NCBI RefSeq assembly: GCF_038024125.1
Contig: NZ_CP150662.1
Span: forward strand, 885,501-949,500
DNA from: Polaribacter gangjinensis
Lineage (GTDB): Bacteria > Bacteroidota > Bacteroidia > Flavobacteriales > Flavobacteriaceae
Length of the DNA: 64,000 nucleotides
Direction: 5' to 3'
Part shown: positions 8,672-17,638 of the stretch, in pieces
How positions within the stretch are numbered: position 1 is the stretch's first letter
Layout: each line of letters begins with the position of its first letter
The notes under the pieces: model-generated
What the model was told of the DNA's origin: nothing
Database searches by the model: none
The model's input: only the letters and a program-made list of their open reading frames with translations
Program-made: the position numbers and the translations under genes

Positions 8672-8991
8672 TATTCCGAATCTGGAGTTCTAAAATAAAC
8701 TTTTCCTTTTAACCATTCTTCAACAGCTAATGCAGTTGGTTTTGGTAAACGCTCATAATATTTAGAAACTTCTATTTGCTCTTTATTTTCAAAAACTTCT
8801 TCTAAGCTATCATTATAAGTTGCAAACTCATCTAACTTATCAACCAATTCAATTTTTAAATCAGAATTGATTTGCTCAGCTCTTTTGGCAATGATTGAAA
8901 TCGCTTGGTAAATATTTTTAGTAGGCGCTTCAACTTCGTTTCTGTCATAAGTTACTGTACTTATTGCAGCTTTTGTATCTTTATAATCCAT
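8671..8991 (-). CDS. rpoZ: RNA polymerase omega-like subunit (Rpb6/RpoZ family, Bacteroidota type)
   Basis: A 106-residue acidic protein beginning MDYKDTKAAISTVTYDRN. The segment NIYQAISIIAKRAEQIN matches the conserved helix of the omega/Rpb6 fold that clamps the beta-prime subunit, and the tail KPTALAVEEWLKGKVYFR is typical of the Bacteroidota version. Its product should help assemble RNA polymerase. It sits between bamD, 10 bases upstream, and coaBC, with a one-base stop/start overlap, so it is part of that operon. The call rests on the short Rpb6 segment and on conserved gene order. Confidence 0.85.
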   Translation of the reverse strand: MDYKDTKAAISTVTYDRNEVEAPTKNIYQAISIIAKRAEQINSDLKIELVDKLDEFATYNDSLEEVFENKEQIEVSKYYERLPKPTALAVEEWLKGKVYFRTPDSE

Positions 8992-9001
8992 TTTACTATT
9001 T

Positions 9002-9856
9002 TTATTTTGAATCTTCTAATTCTTTTGATTTTTCGATAAGATCATCTATTCTTACTTTTTCATTTTGCAATCTTGTAACCATTTTATCCACTTCCGTTTT
9101 ATACTTTGTATCTGGATAATTTCTGATTAATTTATCATAAGCTTCCATTGCATCTTTGATACGCTCTGGTTTTCTTCTGTCGTAACTTTTAAAAGTAAAA
9201 TCATGTGCTGCTTTTAATCGGTAATACAACGCTTCTTCTTTGAATTCTGAACCTAAGTAATCTTCTAACAAATTATCAAAAGCTTGAATTGCAGCCTTGT
9301 AATTTCTCATATCATAATCTGCAGTTGTATAATAGGTTTTTGCAATTTCAAAGTATTTTTTCTGCAATTTATAACGCAACTCTTTGTAATGCTTGTTTGC
9401 CTCTTCTAGTTTGTCAGAATCTGGAAATGCATTGATAAAAGTCTGAAAAGCTTCTAATGCCTTATTTGTATCTGTTGGATCTTTACTAAATTCTGGTGAA
9501 GCTAACTTATAACTCAACGCTGAAGCAAAAGATGCTTCTTCTAATTTTGAACTTTTTGGATAGTTCTTTGCAAAACGGTCAAAATAATATCCTGCAGTTT
9601 GGTAATTTTTTTCGTTAAAATTCGATTGAGCAACCATAAACTGGATTCTTTCCATTTGTGGTTTTCCTCTGTATGCAGGTGTTACTTTTTCGAACAAACG
9701 AATGGCTTTCCCAAACTTTTGAGATTCGTACATTTTTACTGCCATTTTATACTGGTCTTCAACAGTACCTTTATTCAACACTTTTTGGTATTCTCCACAA
9801 GAGAATAACAAAAGGCTGATTGCTAGTAAATACGCTAAATTTTTAATTTTTTGCAT
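9002..9856 (-). CDS. bamD: Outer membrane protein assembly factor BamD (lipoprotein)
   Basis: BamD is the essential lipoprotein partner of BamA in beta-barrel insertion. The 284-residue product has a lipobox, LLFSC, with the acylated Cys at residue 20. It then has repeated TPR helices (KMYESQKFGKAIRLFEKV, NYQTAGYYFDRFAKNYPKS, NYPDTKYKTEVDKM), spacing typical of the five-TPR BamD fold. Length matches the Bacteroidota family. It leads the unit bamD, omega, coaBC, porD. A -7 box ends only four bases before its ATG, so the transcript may have almost no leader. Confidence 0.93.
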   Translation of the reverse strand: MQKIKNLAYLLAISLLLFSCGEYQKVLNKGTVEDQYKMAVKMYESQKFGKAIRLFEKVTPAYRGKPQMERIQFMVAQSNFNEKNYQTAGYYFDRFAKNYPKSSKLEEASFASALSYKLASPEFSKDPTDTNKALEAFQTFINAFPDSDKLEEANKHYKELRYKLQKKYFEIAKTYYTTADYDMRNYKAAIQAFDNLLEDYLGSEFKEEALYYRLKAAHDFTFKSYDRRKPERIKDAMEAYDKLIRNYPDTKYKTEVDKMVTRLQNEKVRIDDLIEKSKELEDSK

Positions 9857-9860
9857 TCGG

Positions 9861-9868
9861 CAAAATTA
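9861..9868 (-). promoter_or_regulatory. Putative bamD promoter (-7 box TAATTTTG) nearly touching the start codon
   Basis: An exact TAnnTTTG match on the minus strand, four bases from the ATG at 9856. If used, transcription would begin at or within a few bases of the start codon. Confidence 0.45.
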
Positions 9869-9955
9869 GGAATTAAATATGGATTAGTAAAATGATATTT
9901 TACAGATAAAAATCGAATATAAAAACGTTTACATCTTCAATAATAACGGTAAAAT

Positions 9956-10462
9956 TTAAGCTTTATTTGCTGCTGTTATTAATAATTTGATATCATTGTC
10001 AAACAAATAAAAACCTCCTTTATCATCGCCAATCAATTTAATTTTATCTAAAATATTTCTGGCAAGTGCTTCTTCTTCAATTTGTTCTGATACATACCAC
10101 TGTAAGAAATTATGAGTTGCGTAATCTTTTTCAGTCAAACAAATATCAACCAAATCATTGATACACGCTGATACTTTTACTTCGTGATTGAACAATTCTT
10201 GAAACATTTCTTTAAAAGAACCAAATTGTGTTGGAGGCGCCTCTAAAGCAGATATTTTTGCATGCCCCCCTCTTTCGTTGATGAATTTTACCAACTTTAA
10301 CATGTGCATTCTTTCTTCATCTGAATGTGCATACATAAACTGAGCAACGCCTTCAAAACCAAGAACTTCTGCCCAAGAAGCCATAGCTAAATATATTTGT
10401 GATGATTGTGCTTCAACGGTAATTTGATTATTTAAAGCTTCTTCAATAACTGGTGATAACAT
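9956..10462 (-). CDS. ftnA: Bacterial non-haem ferritin
   Basis: A 168-residue iron-storage protein expected to assemble as a 24-subunit shell in the cytoplasm and oxidise Fe(II) at a di-iron centre. The ferroxidase ligands known from E. coli FtnA are all in place: E17, E50, H53, E94, Q127 and E130 by direct count. The four-helix pattern and the short C-terminal helix are also visible. It starts with ATG at 10462, has its own -7 box at 10492-10499, and lies between dapA and bamD on the same strand without overlap. It is therefore probably monocistronic. The identification is secure. Confidence 0.96.
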   Translation of the reverse strand: MLSPVIEEALNNQITVEAQSSQIYLAMASWAEVLGFEGVAQFMYAHSDEERMHMLKLVKFINERGGHAKISALEAPPTQFGSFKEMFQELFNHEVKVSACINDLVDICLTEKDYATHNFLQWYVSEQIEEEALARNILDKIKLIGDDKGGFYLFDNDIKLLITAANKA

Positions 10463-10491
10463 AATTTGAATTTTGTAATTTTAACGAAAAA

Positions 10492-10499
10492 CAAAAATA
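10492..10499 (-). promoter_or_regulatory. Putative ferritin promoter (-7 box TATTTTTG)
   Basis: An exact TAnnTTTG match on the minus strand about 30 bases before the ferritin ATG, giving a leader of roughly 24 bases. No convincing -33 TTG is seen. Confidence 0.45.
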
Positions 10500-10576
10500 C
10501 AATTTTTATAGAAGGAAATCTCTTAAAAAATCGGTAAAATTGAAAGAACTGAACTGTTTTTGATAATTAAGAAATG

Positions 10577-10634
10577 AAAAAAAACAAAAGTTCACGATTT
10601 TATCTAATCAATAAATTCATGAACTCTTGGTTTT
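10577..10634 (-). terminator. Likely dapA terminator
   Basis: On the minus strand, AAAACCAAGAGTTCA pairs imperfectly (one bulge, one mismatch) with TGAACTTTTGTTTT, and eight or so Ts follow. It lies 32 bases beyond the dapA stop and before the ferritin promoter. Confidence 0.55.
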
Positions 10635-10665
10635 AAAATCTAAAAAAAGTTATGTGTATAAAAAT

Positions 10666-11541
10666 CTAAAAATTCGAAATGAAATTCTTGATTTTGTGAT
10701 GTAAATTTTCACTTGCTGAAACTAAAGGCAAACGAACTTTGTTTGAACAAATATTGAATTGAGATAACAATACTTTGATTCCTGCTGGATTATTTTCTTC
10801 AAAAATAAGATTGATAATATCCATCAATTTATAATGAATTTTATAGGCTTCTTTGTTTTTTCCTTCCAAACCTAATCGAATCATGTCCGAAAATTCTTTT
10901 GGAAACGCTTGTCCAATCACAGAAATTACTCCTGAACCACCAGCTAAAGTTACACCCAAAGCCAAATCATCATCACCAGAAATGATTAAAAAATCAGCAG
11001 GTTTGTCTTTTAAAAGTGTGTAATATTGTTGTTGATTGTTGCCTGCTTCTTTGACAGCAACAATATTTTTGAAATCTTTTGCCAAACGTAAAGTAGTACT
11101 TGGCTCCATATTTCTGGCTGTTCTTCCAGGAACGTTGTATAAAATGATTGGTTTTTCTGTAGCTTCTGCAATCGCTTTGTAATGTTGATAAAAGCCTTCT
11201 TGAGTTGGTTTGCTGTAATAAGGTGCTACTGATAAAATTCCGTCAAATTGTGATAAATCTCTGGTTTTTAATTCTTTTACAACTTCCAACGTATTATTTC
11301 CTCCAACTCCTAAAACCAATGGCAAACGTTTGTTATTGGCTTTGACAATTACATCAATAATCAACTCTTTTTCTTCTTTAGAAATGGTAGCACTTTCGCC
11401 AGTTGTACCATTGACAACCAAATAGTTAGTGCCATTTTCGATATTGAAGTTCACTAATTTTGTAAGCGCGTCAACATCCACAGTAAAATCATCTTTGAAA
11501 GGCGTTACCAAAGCTACACCCATTCCAATAAATTGTTGCAT
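10666..11541 (-). CDS. dapA: 4-hydroxy-tetrahydrodipicolinate synthase
   Basis: DapA condenses pyruvate with aspartate semialdehyde, the first committed step toward lysine and diaminopimelate for peptidoglycan. The 291-residue TIM-barrel protein shows the NGTTGES pyruvate-carboxylate loop at 44-50, the catalytic Tyr135 in [10 protein letters not shown], Arg140 for substrate binding, and the Schiff-base Lys164 in VAVKEA. These are equivalent to Y133, R138 and K161 of E. coli. Length and the ATG start at 11541 agree with the family. It has a well formed TTG-N16-TAATTTTG promoter and a terminator, so it is probably a single-gene unit. Confidence 0.97.
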   Translation of the reverse strand: MQQFIGMGVALVTPFKDDFTVDVDALTKLVNFNIENGTNYLVVNGTTGESATISKEEKELIIDVIVKANNKRLPLVLGVGGNNTLEVVKELKTRDLSQFDGILSVAPYYSKPTQEGFYQHYKAIAEATEKPIILYNVPGRTARNMEPSTTLRLAKDFKNIVAVKEAGNNQQQYYTLLKDKPADFLIISGDDDLALGVTLAGGSGVISVIGQAFPKEFSDMIRLGLEGKNKEAYKIHYKLMDIINLIFEENNPAGIKVLLSQFNICSNKVRLPLVSASENLHHKIKNFISNF

Positions 11542-11560
11542 TCTGTTTAAATTTGATGGA

Positions 11561-11587
11561 CAAAATTACGATTTAAAAGTGAATCAA
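11561..11587 (-). promoter_or_regulatory. dapA promoter, TTG-N16-TAATTTTG
   Basis: On the minus strand a TTG (11585-11587) is followed after 16 bases by TAATTTTG (11561-11568), 19 bases before the dapA start codon. The same spacing and -7 box occur at 53678-53704. Confidence 0.6.
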
Positions 11588-11638
11588 ATCGTCAAAAAAG
11601 AAGTTCGTAAAAAGAATACACAACTTTTTCGTTGTCGT

Positions 11639-12082
11639 TTAATTTTTCATTTTCTTTAAAATGACCAAATACTTTTTCAATTCATTTAAAAAATTATCAA
11701 TTTTACTAGGAATTTCAGCAATTTCCATATCATACAATTGCTGATTTACCTCTGAAAATCCTACTTTAAATGTTGCTTTTGATTTTAAAACTGCCATTTC
11801 TAAAAACACATTGTTGGTGTTGAAATATCCAATTAATAAATCTAAAGGTTCGTTTAAAAAATCTCGTAAAGCTGTTTGTTGAAAAGCGCCACTCCAATCC
11901 ACATCTTTGTCAGAATAATAAAATTGTGCGTGGTGATTTTTTTTATCATAATCTAAAAAAGTAACCACTTTCACATTTTCAAATCCCAATGTTTTTTTTA
12001 TTTCTTCTTCGATTTGTATGAAATTAGAAATTTTTTGGGATGCAATTACACCAACAGAAACGATTTCTTTGTCAGAAACCAC
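11639..12082 (-). CDS. Conserved flavobacterial protein, DUF6913-like
   Basis: At least 147 residues, with no signal peptide and no enzymatic motif I recognise. Visible features are an alternating-strand core (VSVGVIASQK, VKVVTFLDYDKK, LDLLIGYFNTNN) and a basic C-terminal helix. This resembles the DUF6913 family of Flavobacteriaceae, of unknown function. The start is uncertain. A GTG at 12082 gives MVSDKEIVSVGV, but the frame stays open back to 12166 and reads LAIKKAFLKKKFFKLLADKE, which looks like the missing basic N-terminal helix. That extension has no ATG, GTG or TTG; an ATT at 12152-12154 is the likeliest alternative. It lies between the phytase-like gene and dapA. Confidence 0.7.
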   Translation of the reverse strand: MVSDKEIVSVGVIASQKISNFIQIEEEIKKTLGFENVKVVTFLDYDKKNHHAQFYYSDKDVDWSGAFQQTALRDFLNEPLDLLIGYFNTNNVFLEMAVLKSKATFKVGFSEVNQQLYDMEIAEIPSKIDNFLNELKKYLVILKKMKN

Positions 12083-12189
12083 TCTTGTATTTTCTTTGTC
12101 TGCAAGAAGTTTAAAGAACTTCTTTTTTAAAAAGGCTTTTTTAATTGCTAAAATGACGTTGAATTTTTAAAATTGAGTTTGTAAAAATA

Positions 12190-13272
12190 CTATTTATTTG
12201 TTTTTATTTCCAATAAAATCAATTGATTTAGTTGTTTTCCATACAATTGAAAATTATCATCAGCCACTAAAATCAAGGATTGATTTCCGTTTTTTAATTT
12301 GGGACCCAATGAAATTCCCTCAATATTATCAATAATTCCGTCAGTTAAAAACTGTTTTACGGTATCAAAATCAAATAACAGCCTTTTTTTTAAAGGCGTA
12401 AATGGCGATTTTTTTAAGGATTCAATGTTCAAAATATCAGTGGTATTTTTATCTACAAACGCTTCAAAAATACGAATCGTATTTCCATAACTTCCATAAT
12501 TATTTTGATAGGCTCTTTCTACAATTAAAAAATGATTTCTTTCAATTTCAAGCAAGGCAGTTACTCCTGTTACATTTACATTTCCTTTGTAAGGTTTTGG
12601 AATTCTTTCTAATTGATAGGCAAATTGTTTGGTAGCTTGTTTGGTTTGAAAATCGAAATAAGTAATTCTGATTGGAGAAGAAGTTTCAGAACCATTTGGT
12701 TCTTCACCATCTGCAACCAATGGCGCTTCTACTCCAACCCAAAAACCTTGATTATCAATACTTTTACACGAAGATTCAAAAACACCATTGTGTTTAAAAT
12801 TTTCAATTTTTGAGAATGTTTTTGGCAATTGATATTGATAAATAAAATTGCCATTTGCATCGATTTTAAAAATTGTTGGTGGCTTTTTCTTGTTAATTTC
12901 ACCCTCACTTACCAAATGAATTTCGTTTGTTTTTTCATCTACAAAAATGGATTCTAAATCGAGTACATTTTCTTTAAAAAAAGTATTTGTAGCATTATTT
13001 AAAAAGATTACTTTTTTAAAATCAACAGATTGAAATCTATCATTTTTAATGTCGATTTTAGCACTTACAATTCTTGGATTATTGGAATCGTCAATCACAA
13101 AATAGAAATCATTATTCACAACATCAATTCCTGATATACCTCCAATTGTTTGATTTTGAAATTGTAACGAATCTGGAATGATGTATTCATCTATGTAGCT
13201 TAGAGTGAAGTTTCTCTTTGTTGCACAAGAAAATATTAATAGTAAAAGCAGTAAAAAAAATGATTTTTTCAT
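12190..13272 (-). CDS. Phytase-like (esterase-like) beta-propeller lipoprotein
   Basis: The 360-residue product has a lipoprotein signal with Cys at residue 16 (LLLIFSCATK), so it is anchored in the envelope. The body matches the esterase-like phytase family: IGGISGIDVVNNDFYFVIDD near 43-62, DLESIFVDEKTNEIHLVSEG near 104-123, ESSCKSIDNQGFWVGVEAP near 166-184, and the C-terminal NIEGISLGP with LILVADDNF. Such proteins are predicted calcium-dependent propellers, but the substrate is not known, and many members are not proven phytases. It is transcribed on its own from a probable promoter at 13289-13296. Confidence in the family is good; in the reaction, low. Confidence 0.85.
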   Translation of the reverse strand: MKKSFFLLLLLLIFSCATKRNFTLSYIDEYIIPDSLQFQNQTIGGISGIDVVNNDFYFVIDDSNNPRIVSAKIDIKNDRFQSVDFKKVIFLNNATNTFFKENVLDLESIFVDEKTNEIHLVSEGEINKKKPPTIFKIDANGNFIYQYQLPKTFSKIENFKHNGVFESSCKSIDNQGFWVGVEAPLVADGEEPNGSETSSPIRITYFDFQTKQATKQFAYQLERIPKPYKGNVNVTGVTALLEIERNHFLIVERAYQNNYGSYGNTIRIFEAFVDKNTTDILNIESLKKSPFTPLKKRLLFDFDTVKQFLTDGIIDNIEGISLGPKLKNGNQSLILVADDNFQLYGKQLNQLILLEIKTNK

Positions 13273-13288
13273 TTTCAGAAAGTTTTTA

Positions 13289-13296
13289 CAAAGGTA
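13289..13296 (-). promoter_or_regulatory. Putative promoter of the phytase-like gene (-7 box TACCTTTG)
   Basis: An exact TAnnTTTG match 16 bases before the ATG at 13272 on the minus strand; no -33 TTG at a usual distance. Confidence 0.4.
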
Positions 13297-13337
13297 TTTT
13301 TTCTGATTTAAAAAAATCTAAAAAAATTAAATAACAA

Positions 13338-14447
13338 TCACTTCATCAATTTCTCAATTTCCACTAATAAATCCTCTTCATATTTAAATCTTTTTAACAC
13401 AATTCCTTCAGGGCTAATCAAAAAATTTGAGGGAATTTCGCTAACTCCATATTTGAAAGCAACTATACTTGTTGATAACCTTTTATTGTCGGAAATATTA
13501 ATCCAATCAATGTTCAAATCAGTACTTGATTTTAACCAAGATTTTTTATCAACATCAAATGAAAAACTGATGATTTTAAAATTATCAGATTTGTATTTAT
13601 TTTTTAAAAGTGGCAAAGTTGTTTTCATTTCTTTTATACATGGCATGCACCAAGAAGCCCAAAAATCTAATAATACATAATTTCCTCTGAAATCTTTTAA
13701 GTTGACTTCATCTCCCTTTACATTTTTAGCAATAATCTCAGGAGCAATTTCACCAACTTTTACGCCATCATAAGTAAAATAATCATGTAATGCTTTTCCT
13801 TTTGGCGAATCTTTAAGTTTTTTGGATAATTTATTATAATAAATTTTCAAATCCTTTTTAGGTATTCCTTCTCTATAATTAATCATTTGAGATAAAGAAA
13901 AATAATTATTTGCATTTGAATCATTCTTAAAAAAAGCATTCACATTTTTGAATATGGTGTCAATTTGATTTTGAAATTCTTTTTCTGAAATGACACCTTC
14001 TTTCATTTCCTTATATTTCAATCCCTTTTTATTCTGTGAAGGCTCAATATATTTATTGAATTTCAGATTCATATCATTAATTACACCTCCTTTTATAATT
14101 TCATGATATCCTAAATTAGATTTTTTTAAAGTTTGCTTATCAGTACTAATGGAAATTTCTCCTTGTTCAACCCAAAATGGTATCATTAACCATTCATCAT
14201 CAATTGAAATAGCAGCTTCATAAGGGAATTCTATATTTCCCTTAAAATAAAATTTTCCATTTTTGATAATTGTAGAATCAATTACTTTTTTTTCATCATA
14301 GTTAAGTAATACAACTTTTGAGTTTTCTTTAACTCCTTTGATAATTGCGTTTATTTCAAAATGATTACTTTTTTGTTCATTTTTGCAATTCGAAAAAATG
14401 AAAAGTAAAAGTGTAATGATTGCTAAATTTATTTTTTTTGTTTTCAT
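13338..14447 (-). CDS. TlpA-like thioredoxin-fold lipoprotein with DUF4369 domain (paralogue A)
   Basis: A 369-residue lipoprotein (FSNC, Cys 21) predicted to face the periplasm. Residues about 30-130 form a DUF4369 domain (IKGVKENSKVVLLNYDEKKV). The C-terminal third is a thioredoxin fold with the redox pair Cys267-Met-Pro-Cys270 in FWASWCMPC, followed by a cis-Pro segment (SEIPSNFLI). TlpA/ResA relatives reduce disulfides or maintain thiols of envelope proteins. It is the last gene of a cluster of six and closely resembles the gene at 18838, above all from residue 180 on (NYREGIPKKDLKIYYNKLSK). Its target protein is unknown. Confidence 0.9.
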   Translation of the reverse strand: MKTKKINLAIITLLLFIFSNCKNEQKSNHFEINAIIKGVKENSKVVLLNYDEKKVIDSTIIKNGKFYFKGNIEFPYEAAISIDDEWLMIPFWVEQGEISISTDKQTLKKSNLGYHEIIKGGVINDMNLKFNKYIEPSQNKKGLKYKEMKEGVISEKEFQNQIDTIFKNVNAFFKNDSNANNYFSLSQMINYREGIPKKDLKIYYNKLSKKLKDSPKGKALHDYFTYDGVKVGEIAPEIIAKNVKGDEVNLKDFRGNYVLLDFWASWCMPCIKEMKTTLPLLKNKYKSDNFKIISFSFDVDKKSWLKSSTDLNIDWINISDNKRLSTSIVAFKYGVSEIPSNFLISPEGIVLKRFKYEEDLLVEIEKLMK

Positions 14448-14510
14448 AATTCTTTTTTTAAATGGATGATTATTGGATAAGTATTTACAAGAAGATCATA
14501 TTTTTTAAAC

Positions 14511-16187
14511 TTAATTTTCTATAATTTTTACAGCTTCGTTAATATATAATTCTGTGTCAAAATTTGAAACGCTACCTTTAATTTCATAATCTATTTTTAG
14601 ACCTTGCCTTTGCAATCCTGTTCCATTAGGATAAAATGCTCCAAGACCTGTAAAATAAAACTGTTGATTGTCTGGTAATATTGAAGATGAAATATTCATG
14701 ACAGCACCAGCAGTTTGTTCTCCTATAGTAATACAATTTGGAGATTGTTGTATTAACATGCCTAAATATTCTGCTTTACTTCCTGTTTTACTATTTACTA
14801 GTAGTAAAACTTTACCTTTATAATAATTTGAATTTTTACTTCCTGCTTTAAATGGATCTAATATAATCTTGAGGGGTGTATTGCCATTAAGTTCGCCTAA
14901 TGATGGATTATTTTTCACAGGGAATAAAACATCAACAAATAACTTTCTTTCAGGATATAAGTATTTTGCCAAATCTGAATTTGTAATATTTTTAGGATAA
15001 TTTCTTAAGTCCAAAATTATTCCCTTATCATTATGAGCTTTTGTAAAAGCAATACTTAATTCTTTGCTTGTAATGTTATCTAAATTTATGTAAGTAATAG
15101 TAGGCTTTATTTTTTTCCAATGATCTTTTTTATTATTATATAATGTTTCAAAATTATCTGAGGTATATTTTTCATACAACTTTATAGACTTTGTTTCAAT
15201 TTTTCCAAACTTATTAATAACCTCAATTTCTAATGAATTTTTATTACTTGAAAATAAGTAACTATTTTCTAGTCTGCCATTTAAATATGTTCTATTAGAA
15301 GAGGAAATAATGGGGTCAAATGTTTTATCTATATAATTCTTAATACTTAATCCTTCAATACCAACTATGATATCTTTTAAAGCAATAGAATCGTTTTGTG
15401 CTAATTTTTTATTATAAATTTTTGTAACGATTACAGTGTCATTTAATATTTCTCCAGAAAATACTGGGTGTTTATTAAATAATGTGCTTTTAAAAAAATC
15501 AGAAATTTTATAACTATGTGAATCATTTAACTTTGCAAACATTTTTAACTTAGCAATTTCATAGTTATATGTAGTAGTAGCGTTAATAAATTCTTCCGTC
15601 AACTCCTCTAATACTTCTAACCATTCTTTATCAGTTAAGTACTTATTTACATTCCAATATTGTATAATATTCCAAAAACTATAAAACTCTAACAATCTAT
15701 AATTTTGTAATGATGAGTTGAAATCTGGCATTCCTTTTTCGTTACTGAAATCCATCATTTTACTCTTATCAAGTGAAGCATAGTAATCACCCAAGTTTCC
15801 ATTTTCCTTTATTTTATTCAGTTCGTAAGTTAGCTCCACACCAAATAAAGAATCTTTTATCCATGAATAATTTATGTTTTTTTTAAATACTTTATCAAAA
15901 TCGATGTTTATTTTTTTTGTTTTGAAATCTGCACCTGAATTAAATTTTATTATAAATTTCAATAATTTGTCATTCAATGTTGTTTGACTAATATCTCCTT
16001 TTATTTCTTCGGTAAGTTTTATGAATTCTAAATTCCAATCATATAAACCATAACTAATTTTAGGATGGTGATATTTTAATAACCCCCAAATTAAACCAGT
16101 CTGTTTAAATTTTTCAACTTCTGACAATTTAGATTGTGAGAAAGTATTTATGTTAGCTAAAAATAAAATGAACAATATTTTTTTCAT
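14511..16187 (-). CDS. Secreted S41-family peptidase-like protein
   Basis: 558 residues with a type I signal peptide (MKKILFILFLANINTFSQ). The C-terminal half resembles C-terminal processing/tricorn-type S41 peptidases: a PDZ-like region near 255-310 (DIIVGIEGLSIKNYID), the strand GIILDLRNYPKN, VLLLVNSKTGSKAEYLG with the probable nucleophile Ser470, and IGEQTAGA. It is embedded among lipoprotein thioredoxins, so it may process or degrade peptides in the same compartment. An N-terminal region of about 230 residues has no clear family. The catalytic general base was not identified with certainty, so activity is likely but not proven. Confidence 0.85.
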   Translation of the reverse strand: MKKILFILFLANINTFSQSKLSEVEKFKQTGLIWGLLKYHHPKISYGLYDWNLEFIKLTEEIKGDISQTTLNDKLLKFIIKFNSGADFKTKKINIDFDKVFKKNINYSWIKDSLFGVELTYELNKIKENGNLGDYYASLDKSKMMDFSNEKGMPDFNSSLQNYRLLEFYSFWNIIQYWNVNKYLTDKEWLEVLEELTEEFINATTTYNYEIAKLKMFAKLNDSHSYKISDFFKSTLFNKHPVFSGEILNDTVIVTKIYNKKLAQNDSIALKDIIVGIEGLSIKNYIDKTFDPIISSSNRTYLNGRLENSYLFSSNKNSLEIEVINKFGKIETKSIKLYEKYTSDNFETLYNNKKDHWKKIKPTITYINLDNITSKELSIAFTKAHNDKGIILDLRNYPKNITNSDLAKYLYPERKLFVDVLFPVKNNPSLGELNGNTPLKIILDPFKAGSKNSNYYKGKVLLLVNSKTGSKAEYLGMLIQQSPNCITIGEQTAGAVMNISSSILPDNQQFYFTGLGAFYPNGTGLQRQGLKIDYEIKGSVSNFDTELYINEAVKIIEN

Positions 16188-16259
16188 TATTTGTAAATTA
16201 AAGTGATAAAAATAAAACCTCTTCAGTCATTATTTTCTCATTTATAAATTTAAAATGCA

Positions 16260-17627
16260 CTATTTAACTTTATTGATTTCTAAAATCTTATTCACTTCCT
16301 TCAAATCACTTGTGCCACTTTCTTTAAAAAGTATATTCATTTCACTATCAACCAATAATAATGTTGGATAAAATATAATACGAAGATCACTGATGATACC
16401 TTTCCCATTATTTCTATGATAGAAATACTGTGACCAATTCATCTTGTTTTTGGCTGTATATTGAATTACATCATTCAAATTTTTATCATAAGCAATACTT
16501 ATAATATTAATTTGGTCTTTGTTTTTATCGTAAAATTCCTTTAAAGTTGGTATTTGTTCTCTGCAAGGTTTGCACCATGTTCCCCAAAAATCAATGATGG
16601 TATATTTTTTTTTCTTCAAAACATCAGCTAATTTTTCTTTTTTTAAAGTAAGGGTTTCTAGTTCAAAATTTTTTAATTTCTGACCAACTTTATTCCCGTA
16701 AACAAAGTATTTACCTTTAATTTCTTTGATTTTTAAATTATTTAAGTCATTAGAGATTTCCTCTAATACAAATATTTTATTCCCAAGTTTTATAGAATCT
16801 TTTATTTCGTATTTATAATTTTGATTTATTGTTGGATTTTTATCATCAAAATTTTGAGTTGATGGTTTTATATAAAGCGAAAAATCACCCTTGAAACGCC
16901 CCTGAATTACAAAAGTATATTCAACATCATCAAAAACAGCTTTTGCCTCCCAATAATCTTTGAACTTTAATAACAGTCTAGATTTTTTTGAAATCTCATC
17001 ATCTGGATCACCATAAAATCTATAATCATTTAAAGAAGGATAAATAATTGCTTTTCGTTTAAAACGAGTTATAACTCCTTCGTGTTCAGCCCAATAATCA
17101 TAACTTATTTCAGGTATGCCTTTTAAATTAACACTATCAGAATCATGGTTTCTGAAATCAGATTTAAAAAAAATGGGGTTTTCGTCTTTAAAATTTCCAT
17201 TTTTATTTTGATCTATGTACAATATTTGATGATCATTTTTAAATTGAATACCTACTAAAAGTTTGTTGTCTTTTGGAGCATTTTGATATTTTAGAGAGTC
17301 AATTCCTTTTCTTATAAATTCTTCTTTACTTACAAAACCCTTTTTAAATTGTTCAAGGATAAATGAAAAATAGTTCGTTTTTAAAGTAGCAATAATGAGT
17401 GAATCTTTTGTGTCAAAATCAGAATTACTCAATAAATCTTGATAATATTTTGGGTATTTTTCATGTTGTGATGAGAATTGTATTGTGTTTTCAATAGGTT
17501 CAAAAAAAGAATAATCGCCTTTTTTTAGTTCTAATTTTATAATAGTTTGCGCTTTTTGAGTTTGATTATTTTTACTATTACAAGACAGTAAAATAAAAAA
17601 TATTGAAAGTAAATTAATTGGTTTCAT
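16260..17627 (-). CDS. TlpA-like thioredoxin-fold lipoprotein with a long unassigned N-terminal region
   Basis: 455 residues, lipoprotein signal with Cys 16 (FFILLSCNSK). The C-terminal 140 residues form a TlpA-type thioredoxin domain with Cys352-Lys-Pro-Cys355 in FWGTWCKPCREQIP. The preceding 300 residues are rich in beta strands and aromatic residues and show no clear DUF4369 match; a segment (YIDQNKNGNFKDENPIFF) looks like a calcium-type loop seen in redoxin-domain proteins of this phylum. It starts 11 bases after the stop of the gene at 17639, so the two are in one transcript. The role is inferred as envelope thiol-disulfide exchange. Confidence 0.88.
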   Translation of the reverse strand: MKPINLLSIFFILLSCNSKNNQTQKAQTIIKLELKKGDYSFFEPIENTIQFSSQHEKYPKYYQDLLSNSDFDTKDSLIIATLKTNYFSFILEQFKKGFVSKEEFIRKGIDSLKYQNAPKDNKLLVGIQFKNDHQILYIDQNKNGNFKDENPIFFKSDFRNHDSDSVNLKGIPEISYDYWAEHEGVITRFKRKAIIYPSLNDYRFYGDPDDEISKKSRLLLKFKDYWEAKAVFDDVEYTFVIQGRFKGDFSLYIKPSTQNFDDKNPTINQNYKYEIKDSIKLGNKIFVLEEISNDLNNLKIKEIKGKYFVYGNKVGQKLKNFELETLTLKKEKLADVLKKKKYTIIDFWGTWCKPCREQIPTLKEFYDKNKDQINIISIAYDKNLNDVIQYTAKNKMNWSQYFYHRNNGKGIISDLRIIFYPTLLLVDSEMNILFKESGTSDLKEVNKILEINKVK

Positions 17628-17638
17628 TTTTATAAAAA

